Part shown: in pieces, positions 13,073 to 21,904 of the stretch
Position numbering within the stretch: the stretch's first letter is position 1
Layout of the letters: the number at the start of each line of letters is the position of its first letter
From: a virus
IMG/VR virus record: IMGVR_UViG_3300012349_000010
Coordinates: 1 to 40,703 of that record
Length of the DNA: 40,703 nt
Direction: 5' to 3' (one strand)
Program-made: the position numbers and the translations under genes
The notes under the pieces: model-generated
Databases searched by the model: none
What the model saw: only the letters and a program-made list of their open reading frames with translations
Told to the model about the DNA's origin: nothing

Positions 13073-14970
13073 TTATTAGCCCTTGGACTATAAAAATCGC
13101 TAACGCAAATAAGTATTACGATGCTTGGTCTACGCGATTTAAATGTAAGCGACTTCAAGACTATTATGAAGGTTTTCAATGGGCCGCTTTGGGTAATCTT
13201 TCGCGCAGCGACTTTTATAGACCTTACACTTTAAATGTCGTATATTCTTCAATCAAAGCTAAACTCGCCAATATCATTATTCAAAACTTACAGTTCCTAG
13301 TTTCCCCCCGACCGGGACGGTCGGACTGGAACCAAGAGTTTGCGATGCGTAGCGCACTTTTAAAACAAGATGTTTTAAATACTATTACACAAAATCCATC
13401 TACGGATGTTAATGAAGATATAAAACTTGCTGCGTTAGATTCATTTTTTAGATTTGGTATTCTTGAAATTGGTTATAGCGCGGAGTGGTTAAATCCGTCG
13501 GCAAAGCCGCCGCTCATGGCTTCGCATGAAGACTCGTCAGTGTCTCCTGACAATGACGAAGTTATTAAAAAACCAATTCCAATTCCTATATCTGAACAAA
13601 TTTACTTTAAACATATTTCCGCGAAGCGATTTAGAGTTTCGACATCAGATTCAAATAAGTTAAAACATTGCTCTTGGTGTGGCTATTATGAATACATGTA
13701 TAGAAGTGTTTTAGAAAATACTAAAGATATAGACTTCCCCAAAAACTTGCGTAGCAAATATTATCCCGCCGACACGGCGACTGGGGATATTTATTTCAAT
13801 AAAGACCGAGATTTATCTCCCGATGTAGCGCGAGCGTTAGCGAGCGGCGAAGTTTGTAAAGTTTGGAAAATATATGACAATATTTCTAATAAATTTCTTC
13901 TTCTATTAGAAGACGAGAATTTCGAAGAAATCTATGAGGCGCCTTTTGAGCGGCTTCCGTTTGCAACGCATCGTTTTGATTTGCGCCTAGAAGGTTGGTA
14001 TCCAATACCGCCGGTCTTTCAATGGTTAAGTCCACAAGACGAAATAAATGAGTCGCGTGAACAAATGCGACGTTACCGTCGTCGCTTTACTCGAAAGTTC
14101 GAGTATACAAAAGGCTCCATAGTTCCAGATGAATTAGAGAAGTTTAAGAATGAAATAGACGGCGAGATAATTGAGACAAAAAATCCCGCTGTTAATGGCC
14201 CTGCAATTCGTGCCATTAACAATCCTGAAATTGGGATTAGTATTGAGCATGGATTAATTACCGCAAAAGATGACTTTGATATTGTCGCTGGCAATGTTGT
14301 CGCGCGGGGCCGCGCCAGCGATCGCCAAACTGCTACCGCAGTTAACAAACTGGCTCAAGTCGAAGAAATACGACAAAGTATTGAACAAATAGATTTCTTA
14401 AAATTTATTTCTGCCGCAGGTAGAGAAGCTCTGCTTCTGGCAGGCGAACGCCTGTCCGAAGGCATTTGGATTAAGTTTACTAAAGATCCTGGTGATGAAC
14501 AATCTATTTTACAAGAACTTCAAGTAAATTTACCGATATTTAAATATATCACGTCATCGGATGTTGAGGATGGCTACGATTTCGATGTCACTATCGACGT
14601 AATAAATGCGACGCCGGCCCAGCAAGCTGAACAAGAACAGATATTTATTAAATTCTTAACACTTTTGACTAATTTTCCGATGATTTCTCTATCTCCATTA
14701 CTTATACGTGAATGCGCATTTAAAATTGGTTATCGTAATGAACGTATTATTCAAGAATTTCAACGGGCTGCTTTACTTACCCAAATGGAGAAAGCCTCGC
14801 AAATGCAGAATCCATCTCTACTTCAAACAGCAATGCCTGGAGGATTAAATAATCAGCAAACTCAACAAAAAACTAATGGTCGAGCAGAAGGGGCATTTAC
14901 ACGAGCTTTACCTAATTCAGAAGACCAAATACGCTCACAATTATTGCAACAACTTTCTGGGAATGCCTAG
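13069..14970 (+). CDS. portal protein
   Basis: The dodecameric head-tail connector through which DNA passes. Identification rests on its place directly after the large terminase, its length (633 aa) and its podovirus-like layout: an N-terminal clip/wing region, a long predicted helix (ASDRQTATAVNKLAQVEEI), and a Gln/Asn-rich C-terminus that would form the barrel or tail. The start is GTG, overlapping the terminase stop. A GGA-loop palindrome (13308-13324) is coding. Sequence similarity to specific families cannot be tested here. Confidence 0.85.
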   Translation: MIISPWTIKIANANKYYDAWSTRFKCKRLQDYYEGFQWAALGNLSRSDFYRPYTLNVVYSSIKAKLANIIIQNLQFLVSPRPGRSDWNQEFAMRSALLKQDVLNTITQNPSTDVNEDIKLAALDSFFRFGILEIGYSAEWLNPSAKPPLMASHEDSSVSPDNDEVIKKPIPIPISEQIYFKHISAKRFRVSTSDSNKLKHCSWCGYYEYMYRSVLENTKDIDFPKNLRSKYYPADTATGDIYFNKDRDLSPDVARALASGEVCKVWKIYDNISNKFLLLLEDENFEEIYEAPFERLPFATHRFDLRLEGWYPIPPVFQWLSPQDEINESREQMRRYRRRFTRKFEYTKGSIVPDELEKFKNEIDGEIIETKNPAVNGPAIRAINNPEIGISIEHGLITAKDDFDIVAGNVVARGRASDRQTATAVNKLAQVEEIRQSIEQIDFLKFISAAGREALLLAGERLSEGIWIKFTKDPGDEQSILQELQVNLPIFKYITSSDVEDGYDFDVTIDVINATPAQQAEQEQIFIKFLTLLTNFPMISLSPLLIRECAFKIGYRNERIIQEFQRAALLTQMEKASQMQNPSLLQTAMPGGLNNQQTQQKTNGRAEGAFTRALPNSEDQIRSQLLQQLSGNA

Positions 14971-14972
14971 GA

Positions 14973-15446
14973 ATGGCTTATTTATATTTAACTAATTCAT
15001 TTGAGAAAATTTTAATTAATGACGAAGATAAAGAAAGATGTTTAAACCATTCTTGGCACAAAGTAACTAATGATAGTGGAAGCGCAATAATTACATCCGA
15101 TATTAATGGAATAACTACGTCTTTAGGAAGATATATTTTAAATTATAATGGACCATTAGATATAGACCATCGAGATCGAAATTATTTAAATAATCAAAAA
15201 AATAATCTTAGAATTGCAACAAGGCAACAAAATTTAGCAAATCAACCTTATTATATAAATAATACAAGTGGTTACAAGGGTGTAACTTGGCATAAGAAGA
15301 GTAAAAAATGGTATGCTCAAATAAAAGTTAATAGACAACATATTCATTTAGGTACATTTCATGATATTAAATTAGCCGCTAAAGCCTACAATGACGCCGC
15401 CGTGAAATATTTTGGTGAATTTGCATGGTTAAATAAAATAGATTAA
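14973..15446 (+). CDS. HNH-AP2 homing endonuclease, copy 1
   Basis: Three parts: an N-terminal beta-rich segment (LTNSFEKILINDEDKERC), an HNH core PLDIDHRDRNYLNNQKNNLR (D65-H66 and N78), and an AP2 DNA-binding domain from about residue 97 (NNTSGYKGVTWHKKSKKW through GEFAWLN). Enzymes of this family nick or cut DNA at a target site and spread by copying into it. It sits between portal and a small head gene, starts 2 nt after the portal stop, and is AT-rich with none of the GNA palindromes of its neighbours, which suggests recent arrival. Confidence 0.9.
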   Translation: MAYLYLTNSFEKILINDEDKERCLNHSWHKVTNDSGSAIITSDINGITTSLGRYILNYNGPLDIDHRDRNYLNNQKNNLRIATRQQNLANQPYYINNTSGYKGVTWHKKSKKWYAQIKVNRQHIHLGTFHDIKLAAKAYNDAAVKYFGEFAWLNKID

Positions 15447-15447
15447 T

Positions 15448-15717
15448 ATGAAGCAACCATTTTATCAAGATTTAACTAGCCTTAGTGAAGACGAACGAAT
15501 TCATTTAATTGGACGTCACGTTACTAAATATAACAAAGTTGTTAGTTTCTTAGTCGAATCTGATTTCGTCGAACCTGGCAAAGCCGATAGATATATTACT
15601 AAACTTTTAGCTTTATTTCCTGACATAGAAATTCTAAATAAAAGTGAGGCTCTGATTGATAATGTTTGTTTAATTAAAGTAGGCCCAAAGGAGAAAAAAT
15701 CATGCCCGAATTCTTAG
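15448..15717 (+). CDS. hypothetical protein, 89 aa
   Basis: A helical protein (QDLTSLSEDERIHLIGRHV, then YNKVVSFLVESDF, then ADRYITKLLALFP). It follows the homing endonuclease and overlaps the next gene by 16 nt. Small proteins at this place in podovirus head operons are usual, but I do not recognise this one. The ribosome site is weak. Confidence 0.65.
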   Translation: MKQPFYQDLTSLSEDERIHLIGRHVTKYNKVVSFLVESDFVEPGKADRYITKLLALFPDIEILNKSEALIDNVCLIKVGPKEKKSCPNS

Positions 15718-15908
15718 AGAAGAAACTTAAAGCTCGTTACGGCGCTAATTCAGATATTCCGTATAAAATAATGAATGCAAAGGGTTACATGAAAGGTTCG
15801 AAGGAGACAAAAGCAGGGGCCGCCGCGCAGCGGAAACATGAAGCCGACAGGGGAAATTTGCGAAGCAAATTGCGAAATAAGGTATTCAGCGCATTTAAGA
15901 ATAAATAA
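15702..15908 (+). CDS. conserved small phage protein, 68 aa
   Basis: MPEFLEKKLKARYG is followed by a small-residue and charged middle (GYMKGSKETKAG) and a basic helical end. This pattern is familiar from small genes between portal and scaffold in many phages, though its role is not known to me. GGAG lies eight bases before the ATG. A TTTGC-GAA-GCAAA palindrome is coding near the C-terminus (around 15857-15869). Confidence 0.7.
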   Translation: MPEFLEKKLKARYGANSDIPYKIMNAKGYMKGSKETKAGAAAQRKHEADRGNLRSKLRNKVFSAFKNK

Positions 15909-15910
15909 TT

Positions 15911-16468
15911 ATGCCAGAAGGATTTAGTTCCACTCAAACTAATTTACTTAATAATATTCGTAATACTTTAAGTTCTATTATTGGTCCTAATTGGATTTCT
16001 GGTGATCTTCCAAATCCTTATTCCAAAAATTCTGAAGAAAAAAGAAGAGCTTATGAAGCATTAGCTTCTTCTGGAATGCAGGCTTTCAGTGGAATTGTTC
16101 CATTTAATAAAATAGGTACAACAGCCGCACATTTTGATATTTCAGAAGCTATGAATAAATTATTGGAATTAAAAGGTTACGGCGGATCAGATATTACTGG
16201 AAATATAGCTAGAGCAAAGATAATGAACGATATCTTTATGGGACGAAATTGGACTAAGATACATGATATTACAGATTCTAATCTTTTAGAATTAGGCAAA
16301 ATATATAAAAATATATCTAATCTTACTAATATAGAGCCTAGAATAACTGTCGGTAATCAGTCATTTTCAGTAGAATCTTTATTTCCGCCATCCTCTTCAG
16401 AGCCTCCTAAATGGTATGGTCCAATGAAAGAAAAAACTAATATATTACCATTTAAACCTAAAGAATGA
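15911..16468 (+). CDS. hypothetical protein of foreign composition, 185 aa
   Basis: I do not recognise it. It is largely helical, with a proline/serine-rich end (LFPPSSSEPPKWYGP). The gene is more AT-rich than the head genes around it and I find no GNA palindromes in it, in contrast to both neighbours. It lies between the small protein and the scaffold, a position where accessory genes are often inserted. A moron-type cargo gene is plausible but unproven. Confidence 0.6.
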   Translation: MPEGFSSTQTNLLNNIRNTLSSIIGPNWISGDLPNPYSKNSEEKRRAYEALASSGMQAFSGIVPFNKIGTTAAHFDISEAMNKLLELKGYGGSDITGNIARAKIMNDIFMGRNWTKIHDITDSNLLELGKIYKNISNLTNIEPRITVGNQSFSVESLFPPSSSEPPKWYGPMKEKTNILPFKPKE

Positions 16469-16520
16469 TTTTCGTTTCTTGGTTAACTTCGTTTAGCTTA
16501 GTTAAGAAAGTGAGAAAATT

Positions 16521-17351
16521 ATGGCTGAAGAAAAAAATTCGGACACGACGGGCCTCGATTCTAAGATTGAAAAAGCTTCTGAAGAAATAGAAAAGGAAAT
16601 AGAAAAGTCGCCGGAAGGCGACGAAAAAGAAGAGAAAAAAGACGACGAAGTCGAAAAAGAAGTTGAAGAAAAAGAAGAACTTTCCGATGAGGAGATTAAG
16701 AATGCTAAGAATCTCTTTAAGCTCTTAAAGAATCCTCTGACGGCTAAAGAAACTTTAACTATGATGGTCCGGGCTGCGGGCTTGACGCCAGAATCTACTA
16801 AGCAAGAAGAAAAAGCTACAACTAAAACGATTAAAGATATTGTTAAAGAGAAATTAGGCAAAGACTATGAATTTCTCTCCGAGAAACTTTCTGACGTTTT
16901 AGAAGATGTCGTGACGAAAGTCACGAACGAACGAGTCTCGAAAGTCGAGTCCGAAATTGCGGCTCAAAAAGACGAAAATTTAAAAGAAAAGATTGCTGCT
17001 GCGCAGCAAAAAGTAATTAGTGAATACCGAGAAGTTTCTGATGCTGTTTTACGCGAAGCGGATAGAATTTTAAGTGAGCAAGAATTAATACCGGGAAAAA
17101 ATTCTACTCCTGAGAAATTTTTTAAGACTCTCATTATGACCGCTGCGGCGAATAAAAACGTAAATTTAATAAAAAAGACTTCAGCTTCGTCTGACCAAGA
17201 TTCGCGACGCGAAAAGAACGCTCGCGATGTCAATGCACTTTTAAGTTCAGGTCGGGTTACTTCGAGCGAAGCGAAGAAGTCAACTCAAGTCAAAAACTTA
17301 GATGATGCCATCCGTGAAGCCTCACGGATGATTGAAGAGAGTCTAAAATGA
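16521..17351 (+). CDS. capsid scaffolding protein
   Basis: A 276-residue, very charged, coiled-coil protein: runs of E and K over the first 60 residues, a conserved-looking centre (NAKNLFKLLKNPLTAKETL), and long helices to the end. Its place directly before the coat protein, its size and its composition fit a scaffold that directs head assembly and is then removed. The final codons are a palindrome (17310-17329, ATCCGTGA/TCACGGAT). The stop overlaps the putative coat ATG (ATGA). Confidence 0.85.
   Translation: MAEEKNSDTTGLDSKIEKASEEIEKEIEKSPEGDEKEEKKDDEVEKEVEEKEELSDEEIKNAKNLFKLLKNPLTAKETLTMMVRAAGLTPESTKQEEKATTKTIKDIVKEKLGKDYEFLSEKLSDVLEDVVTKVTNERVSKVESEIAAQKDENLKEKIAAAQQKVISEYREVSDAVLREADRILSEQELIPGKNSTPEKFFKTLIMTAAANKNVNLIKKTSASSDQDSRREKNARDVNALLSSGRVTSSEAKKSTQVKNLDDAIREASRMIEESLK
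17310..17329. repeat. inverted repeat, 8-bp stem, AGCC loop
   Basis: ATCCGTGA / TCACGGAT around AGCC, in the 3' end of the scaffold gene about 20 nt before the coat protein start. Confidence 0.75.
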
Positions 17352-18556
17352 AAACCAAACAAGAGTTAAAAGTTCTGCGAAATAGAGCTATAAAAAGTTC
17401 TATTTCGTGGATTCCAGCATTAGTTGGGATCATTCTTTACTATATTCACGGGCGCCCATGTTTTTTATTCGCCACTATTACGTTTGGCGATACCGCCGCG
17501 CCGTCCGATATTGCGATATACTTTGATGCTTTGTTTTCTCAGTCTTTAGCTTTGTATCGTAAGGAACTTACTGATAATATTGGAACATCTAATGCTTTTT
17601 TCAATAAATTGATTAAGTCAGATATGTACGAATCCGCCCCTGGCGGTACTGATATACGGGAACCTTTAATGTACGCACTTTCTCCGATGGAAAGCTATGA
17701 TGGTTATGATGAACTTTCTACCGCAACGACAGACGGCGTCACGGAAGCTATTTATTTGTGGCGTCAACTTGCTGTTCCTGTTTCTTATTCGATGAAAGAA
17801 TTGAAACAAAACAAGCAGAGAATACTAGACTTGGTAAAAACCAAGATGAAACAAATGGAAATGGGTTTTCAAGAAGGATTTGCGACTCATTTCATGCAAG
17901 GTTCTGGCGACGGCGCTTTGGCTACGCCAAAAGTTAATTTAGCTAATGGTTCATCTTCTATTGATCCAATAGCTAAAATGATTGCGTACGATCCTACGGC
18001 GTCAGCTTTGATTGGAAACATTAATCAATCTACGTCTACATGGTGGCGGAATAGACAAAAAGAATCTGCCGCTACGACTTATGATGGTTTTCTCAAAGAA
18101 TGGATGAACATTTACAATAGTTGTGCATTAGGCACCGGTGGGCCGCCGGACCTTTGTATTTGTGATCAAATAACTTACGAATTGGCATCGTTTGCACTGT
18201 ACCAAAGGTACAGGCAAACTAGCTCTGCTATGGATTTTCCATTCACAAATATAAAGATTCCTTTTGGTGCAAACAATTCACTTCTCGTTTTAGATGAGAA
18301 AATACCTGATGCTTATGGAAATTTGACTAGCACGGCTACGCATGGAACAATGTATTTGATTAATACAAAGTTCTTTAAAATGCGTTATGAAGAATCATCT
18401 GATTTTGAGATGCTAACTGACGAAAATGGTAAGAAGTTTGCAAAACCAATAAATCAGGACTCACGAGTCGGACATGCGGCTTGGATGGGAAATATCTCCT
18501 GCAATAACCGGCGTAAGTTAGGGGTATTTGGAAAAATAGCAAGAACATTAACATAA
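17348..18556 (+). CDS. major capsid protein (N-terminus uncertain)
   Basis: From residue 42 on (ATITFGDTAAPSDIAIYFDA, then EPLMYALSPMESYDGYDEL) it reads as an HK97-fold podovirus coat protein; the ending (GHAAWMGNISCNNRRKLG) also fits. The first 41 residues are odd: a hydrophobic stretch (ISWIPALVGIILYYIHG) not expected in a coat protein. An ATG at 17458 followed by six T would give MFLFATITFGD if one T were removed. So the true start may have been displaced by a one-base change, or the extension is real. ATG 17348 overlaps the scaffold stop and has AGAG upstream. Confidence 0.9.
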   Translation: MKTKQELKVLRNRAIKSSISWIPALVGIILYYIHGRPCFLFATITFGDTAAPSDIAIYFDALFSQSLALYRKELTDNIGTSNAFFNKLIKSDMYESAPGGTDIREPLMYALSPMESYDGYDELSTATTDGVTEAIYLWRQLAVPVSYSMKELKQNKQRILDLVKTKMKQMEMGFQEGFATHFMQGSGDGALATPKVNLANGSSSIDPIAKMIAYDPTASALIGNINQSTSTWWRNRQKESAATTYDGFLKEWMNIYNSCALGTGGPPDLCICDQITYELASFALYQRYRQTSSAMDFPFTNIKIPFGANNSLLVLDEKIPDAYGNLTSTATHGTMYLINTKFFKMRYEESSDFEMLTDENGKKFAKPINQDSRVGHAAWMGNISCNNRRKLGVFGKIARTLT

Positions 18557-18746
18557 TTAGGTTTCTCCGAAGGAGAAAATTCCGAAATTTATTCGGCGGC
18601 GTGCCGCATCAGTCAATAAAGCGTTTGGCGTTGAAACATGACTACGCTGAAGATTTTCTCCTTCGGAGACTCGGCTAAAAAGACAAATTTAGCTCGAAAC
18701 TAAAAGTTTCGACTTTTAAGGAAGACAAACCTAAAAGGAGAAAGAG
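18557..18746. other. structured non-coding segment after the coat gene
   Basis: It contains a GAA-triloop palindrome (TTTCTCC-GAA-GGAGAAA, 18562-18578) and, in opposite orientation, its partner (18653-18669); the 17-nt pair 18564-18580 and 18653-18669 are exact reverse complements and could form a long hairpin over about 72 nt. GAAACT-AAA-AGTTTC lies near 18695. AAAGGAG precedes the next ATG. It may stabilise the coat message or limit read-through; no T-run follows, so I do not call it a terminator. Confidence 0.6.
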
Positions 18747-19304
18747 ATGAGATTCAAGTATTCAGGCTCAAAAAAAGATGTAGGAATAGTCACAATTAAA
18801 AATGCTGATACCATTACAATCAAAGGCGGCGCTCCTGTCGCTTTAGCGGCAAATGCTACGGATGATGGTTTAGCTGTCGTTTCTGTTAACAATTTTGCGG
18901 CTGCAAAGAATGGTTTCTTTTTTGGTTTTGCAACTTCTGATATTGCTGCTGGATCTTTTGGTGAAGCACAAGTTTTTGGATATTTTGATTATGCGCGAGT
19001 TCGTACTGCGACAAGAAGCGATTCGGCGGCAGTTTGGGCGAGTTATCCCGCAGGAGTTTTAGGAGATTGGTTAGGTTTATGTACTGGAACAGGTGGCGCG
19101 GCAGGAAGTATTGCGGCAGATCAAGCTGTTTCAAGATTAGCGGCGGGTGCTGCACTTTCTGTTTCTGGATTGTGGCCGATTGTTTTAGGTTCTGCTTATG
19201 CTTCTGCAACGACGCAGGCGTCATCTTTAGCTGGCGGTTTAATTACAGATGCTAGCGCAACTGCTTCAATTAGTGCGATGAAGATACTTGTAAGATCATT
19301 TTAG
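18747..19304 (+). CDS. capsid decoration-like protein A, 185 aa
   Basis: The protein alternates short strands with Gly/Ala/Ser-rich turns. It is clearly paralogous to the 22372 gene: both begin MRFK, share IKxGxPVxL, DGLxV, FFGxA, VFGxF, (Y/K)AR and an xGD(W/V)L region, and end in (V/L)(R)(S/A)(F/L). Its place next to the coat protein and its beta-rich nature suggest a head decoration or head-fibre protein; this is inference, since the sequence gives no diagnostic motif. GGAGAAAGAG precedes the ATG. Confidence 0.65.
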   Translation: MRFKYSGSKKDVGIVTIKNADTITIKGGAPVALAANATDDGLAVVSVNNFAAAKNGFFFGFATSDIAAGSFGEAQVFGYFDYARVRTATRSDSAAVWASYPAGVLGDWLGLCTGTGGAAGSIAADQAVSRLAAGAALSVSGLWPIVLGSAYASATTQASSLAGGLITDASATASISAMKILVRSF

Positions 19305-19340
19305 CTTCCTCCTTTCAGTAACGTGAAGTCAGAGAGCAGT

Positions 19341-19370
19341 ATGCTTATTTTTTACTTCGTAAAAATATGA
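19341..19370 (+). CDS. nine-residue leader peptide coupled to the glycosyltransferase
   Basis: ATG CTT ... ATA TGA encodes MLIFYFVKI, with AGAG just upstream. Its TGA overlaps the glycosyltransferase ATG (ATGA), and that gene has no visible ribosome site of its own; a palindrome TTTTTAC-TTC-GTAAAAA occupies the site instead. Translation of the leader could deliver ribosomes to the main gene. Confidence 0.35.
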   Translation: MLIFYFVKI

Positions 19371-20089
19371 GAGTAATGACTTTAGTCAATACACTTACTT
19401 CTGTATCTTCATTCGTCTATGCGAATCATGTGGAATATTTTGTTTACACTGCGAAGCAGCGACCGGACATTGAATTTATATTCTATACTCCACACCGATC
19501 TACAATCGACAATGCAAGAAATATGGCGGCGAAGCTGGCCATGCAATATGAATGTGAATATTTAATGTTCATAGATGACGACGTCTTGATTCCACGAGAT
19601 GCATTGCTTAAATTGCTTGATGCAAAGAAAGACATCTGCTCTGGTTTAGTAATTATTAGAGGCTATCCATTTAATTGTATGTTATTTAAGTGGTTAGATG
19701 AAACTACTAAACGAGATTTAACATATTATAACGACCTCCCAAAAGGAGAAGATGGAAATTTAGAATTATTAGTGCCATGTGCTGCCGTAGGCTTTTCATG
19801 TTGTTTGATACGTACTGAAATATTATTTGATCTGCCCGAACCGTATTTTGTTACTGGACGTACTAATACTGAAGATGTTTATTTCTGCATGAAAATTCGT
19901 GATCTGACTCCCGTCCCATCTATTTTTTGTCGGACGGATGTACGATGCGGTCATTTATTAAATCCTGAACCTATTGAATATGAAACTATAGAAAAGTTTA
20001 AGGAATTTTATAAACCTACAGTTGAAGAAAATAAGAAATTTAAACGTGACCAAGAATATATTGATAAATGCTTAGCAAAGCTAGGTTAA
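19367..20089 (+). CDS. family 2-like glycosyltransferase (GT-A fold)
   Basis: The 240-residue protein has the GT-A pattern: an early strand, YECEYLMFIDDDVLIP with the metal/nucleotide-sugar DxD site at D70-D72, and a late acidic motif (TGRTNTEDVYF) likely holding the catalytic base. It would move a sugar from a nucleotide donor. Placed among decoration and fibre genes, its target may be a virion surface protein, but host surface or DNA are alternatives. It is apparently translated by coupling to a tiny leader. Confidence 0.8.
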   Translation: MRVMTLVNTLTSVSSFVYANHVEYFVYTAKQRPDIEFIFYTPHRSTIDNARNMAAKLAMQYECEYLMFIDDDVLIPRDALLKLLDAKKDICSGLVIIRGYPFNCMLFKWLDETTKRDLTYYNDLPKGEDGNLELLVPCAAVGFSCCLIRTEILFDLPEPYFVTGRTNTEDVYFCMKIRDLTPVPSIFCRTDVRCGHLLNPEPIEYETIEKFKEFYKPTVEENKKFKRDQEYIDKCLAKLG

Positions 20090-20090
20090 A

Positions 20091-21233
20091 GTGAATTTAA
20101 TAGAATTATTTAATCAAAGTGATAATAGCGTTAATCTCGCAGAGCATATTGCCGTAGGCAAAGACGCTACTATTGATGGTAATGATATTTTTGGAAGTAT
20201 TTCTTCTTTTCAAATCATAAATATTAAGGAAATTATTACAAATCAAGTATCTTTATCTGATTTTATTTGTGCTGAGAATATTCTATTATATTTAAATACT
20301 GATAATGCAATAGATTATTCTTCTACAAAATTTGTTGGTTTAGGTACTACTGTAAAAAGTCTTGACACTTCTGTAGGAAATATAAGTAGATTAATTGGAA
20401 ATGCTGTAACTGTTGAAAATACTGCTAATAATTTAGTAGATAGATTGATTGGAAGTCAAATTACAGTAAAAAATGATGGAACGGGTCTTACAAATACAAT
20501 AATAGGATTAGCTTTAGATATTGATAGGTATGATTCAAATATTAATGATGAAGTAATTAACATAAAGGGTATAGATTTATATTGTTTTATTGATGCAAAT
20601 TTAAAAGTAACTAATTTACATGGAATTCATATTGAACCATGGGATTTAGATGGTGCTATTATTACAAATTTACGTGAAATATTTGCAGCTGATTGTTTAG
20701 CTAAAGCTACATATCCATATTTTTTATGGTTTGACGCTCCAGGTGTTTTTAATATTGATGCAAATGGTGCGATAAATCATTATAATCCAGCTATAACTAA
20801 ATATGTTGCTGGTGCGGCAATTTATGAGAAAATTATTCAACAATGGAACGATAGTGTAGCTGAAATTGGAACACAAAAAGGCTCTACGGGAACATTACGT
20901 AAAGTTAGACTTATTGGCGCGGGCGTTGAAGTTAAAGATGGCTCGACTTGGAAAGACATTGAAGCAGCAAATTTTGTTATGCAATCTTCAGCTTTACGAA
21001 CGAATACTGTAGATGCTGCAACCGGAAGGTTGCAGGCTTATGATGTTGACGGCGCGGTGTATGTAGATTTTATTACATTGACAAATGGCAATACTCCAAC
21101 TTGTATCATTAAAGCAACAGATTTTAAAGCAAGTGATGGAACGTCAGGAGCCACTTTCACTATTACGATTCCTGCCGTTGGCACCATTACAGTTAAAAAT
21201 GGTTTAATTACTGCTTCAACTTTAGGAGCGTAA
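20091..21233 (+). CDS. fibre or head-fibre protein, 380 aa
   Basis: It is rich in strands, N, D, T and I, with repeated IG/VEN/LTN-type turns as in trimeric phage fibres. The last third (RKVRLIGAGVEVKDGSTWKD, then TFTITIPAVGTITVKNG) resembles C-terminal fibre tips. It starts with GTG one base after the glycosyltransferase stop. Composition is uneven: 20091 to about 20870 is AT-rich and lacks palindromes, while the end has them (21016-21035, CTGCAACC-GGAA-GGTTGCAG), suggesting a mosaic gene. Confidence 0.6.
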   Translation: MNLIELFNQSDNSVNLAEHIAVGKDATIDGNDIFGSISSFQIINIKEIITNQVSLSDFICAENILLYLNTDNAIDYSSTKFVGLGTTVKSLDTSVGNISRLIGNAVTVENTANNLVDRLIGSQITVKNDGTGLTNTIIGLALDIDRYDSNINDEVINIKGIDLYCFIDANLKVTNLHGIHIEPWDLDGAIITNLREIFAADCLAKATYPYFLWFDAPGVFNIDANGAINHYNPAITKYVAGAAIYEKIIQQWNDSVAEIGTQKGSTGTLRKVRLIGAGVEVKDGSTWKDIEAANFVMQSSALRTNTVDAATGRLQAYDVDGAVYVDFITLTNGNTPTCIIKATDFKASDGTSGATFTITIPAVGTITVKNGLITASTLGA

Positions 21234-21240
21234 AAATTAA

Positions 21241-21387
21241 ATGACTGAGGAGCAGCATTTAACTCAAATGACCGCTTCGCTAATCTTAGGTTTGGCGAAA
21301 GCCAATGCTCAGTTAGACTTGCTTAAAGAAGAAAATAAAAATCTAAAAATTGAACTAGATAGACTTAAAAATGGAGACAAAAATTAA
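21241..21387 (+). CDS. small coiled-coil protein, 48 aa
   Basis: ATG 21241 to TAA 21387 encodes MTEEQHLTQMTASLILGLAK, followed by a heptad-like helix (LKEEN, LKIELDRLK). It overlaps the methyltransferase start by 17 nt, so translation may be coupled. Such short coiled coils can trimerise fibres or act as chaperones, and it lies immediately after a fibre gene; a role in fibre assembly is a reasonable guess. The upstream ribosome site is weak. Confidence 0.5.
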   Translation: MTEEQHLTQMTASLILGLAKANAQLDLLKEENKNLKIELDRLKNGDKN

Positions 21388-21904
21388 GCTAAACTTCGGC
21401 GCGGGAGATACAAAACTTGATGGTTTCGTTAACATTGATATGAATATCTCAGTTAAGCCTGACTTAATAACTGATATTAGATTACATTGTTTACCATTTC
21501 AAGACGCTTCATGTGAAGTTATTCATTTTCTACATTGTTTAGAACATATCGAACTTAAGTTTTGGCCTTTCGTCTTCGACGAGTTCTATCGTCTTTTAAT
21601 GCCTAATGGCGTTCTTCTCTTAGCTTTTCCCAATTTTGAAATTTGTTCTACTTATTTCTTAGAAAATTATAGAGGAATGCGCGAGTTTTGGCGCAATACT
21701 TTATATGGGCGGCAACTTTATGCTGGTGATTATCATGTAACTGGAATGTTGACACCGGAAGTAATAAATTGGTTAGAAAGATTTGGTTTTATAAATATTC
21801 GTTACGCGCCTGAACCAGAAGAATGGAATATTTTTATCAAGTGCCAAAAAGGAATTAGATATACTCGAGAAGATATACTACGTAAGGAAATTTTTGAAAA
21901 ATGA
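21371..21904 (+). CDS. class I SAM-dependent methyltransferase-like protein
   Basis: The fold signature is at the start: KLNFGAGDTKLDGFVNID (SAM-binding glycine loop about residues 7-13, acidic D23 after strand 2). HCLEHI and LLMPNGVLLLAFPN match later strands of the Rossmann fold. Members of this group often modify sugars or small molecules; with a glycosyltransferase nearby, glycan methylation is plausible. Length is 177 aa, short but complete for the core. Its stop overlaps the ATG of the homing endonuclease (ATGA). Confidence 0.75.
   Translation: METKIKLNFGAGDTKLDGFVNIDMNISVKPDLITDIRLHCLPFQDASCEVIHFLHCLEHIELKFWPFVFDEFYRLLMPNGVLLLAFPNFEICSTYFLENYRGMREFWRNTLYGRQLYAGDYHVTGMLTPEVINWLERFGFINIRYAPEPEEWNIFIKCQKGIRYTREDILRKEIFEK

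Noticed and set aside
18886-19224. 112-codon leftward Gln/Leu-rich frame
   Set aside because: It is a mirror of the Ala/Gly-rich decoration gene on the other strand, with repeated codons giving a false open frame.
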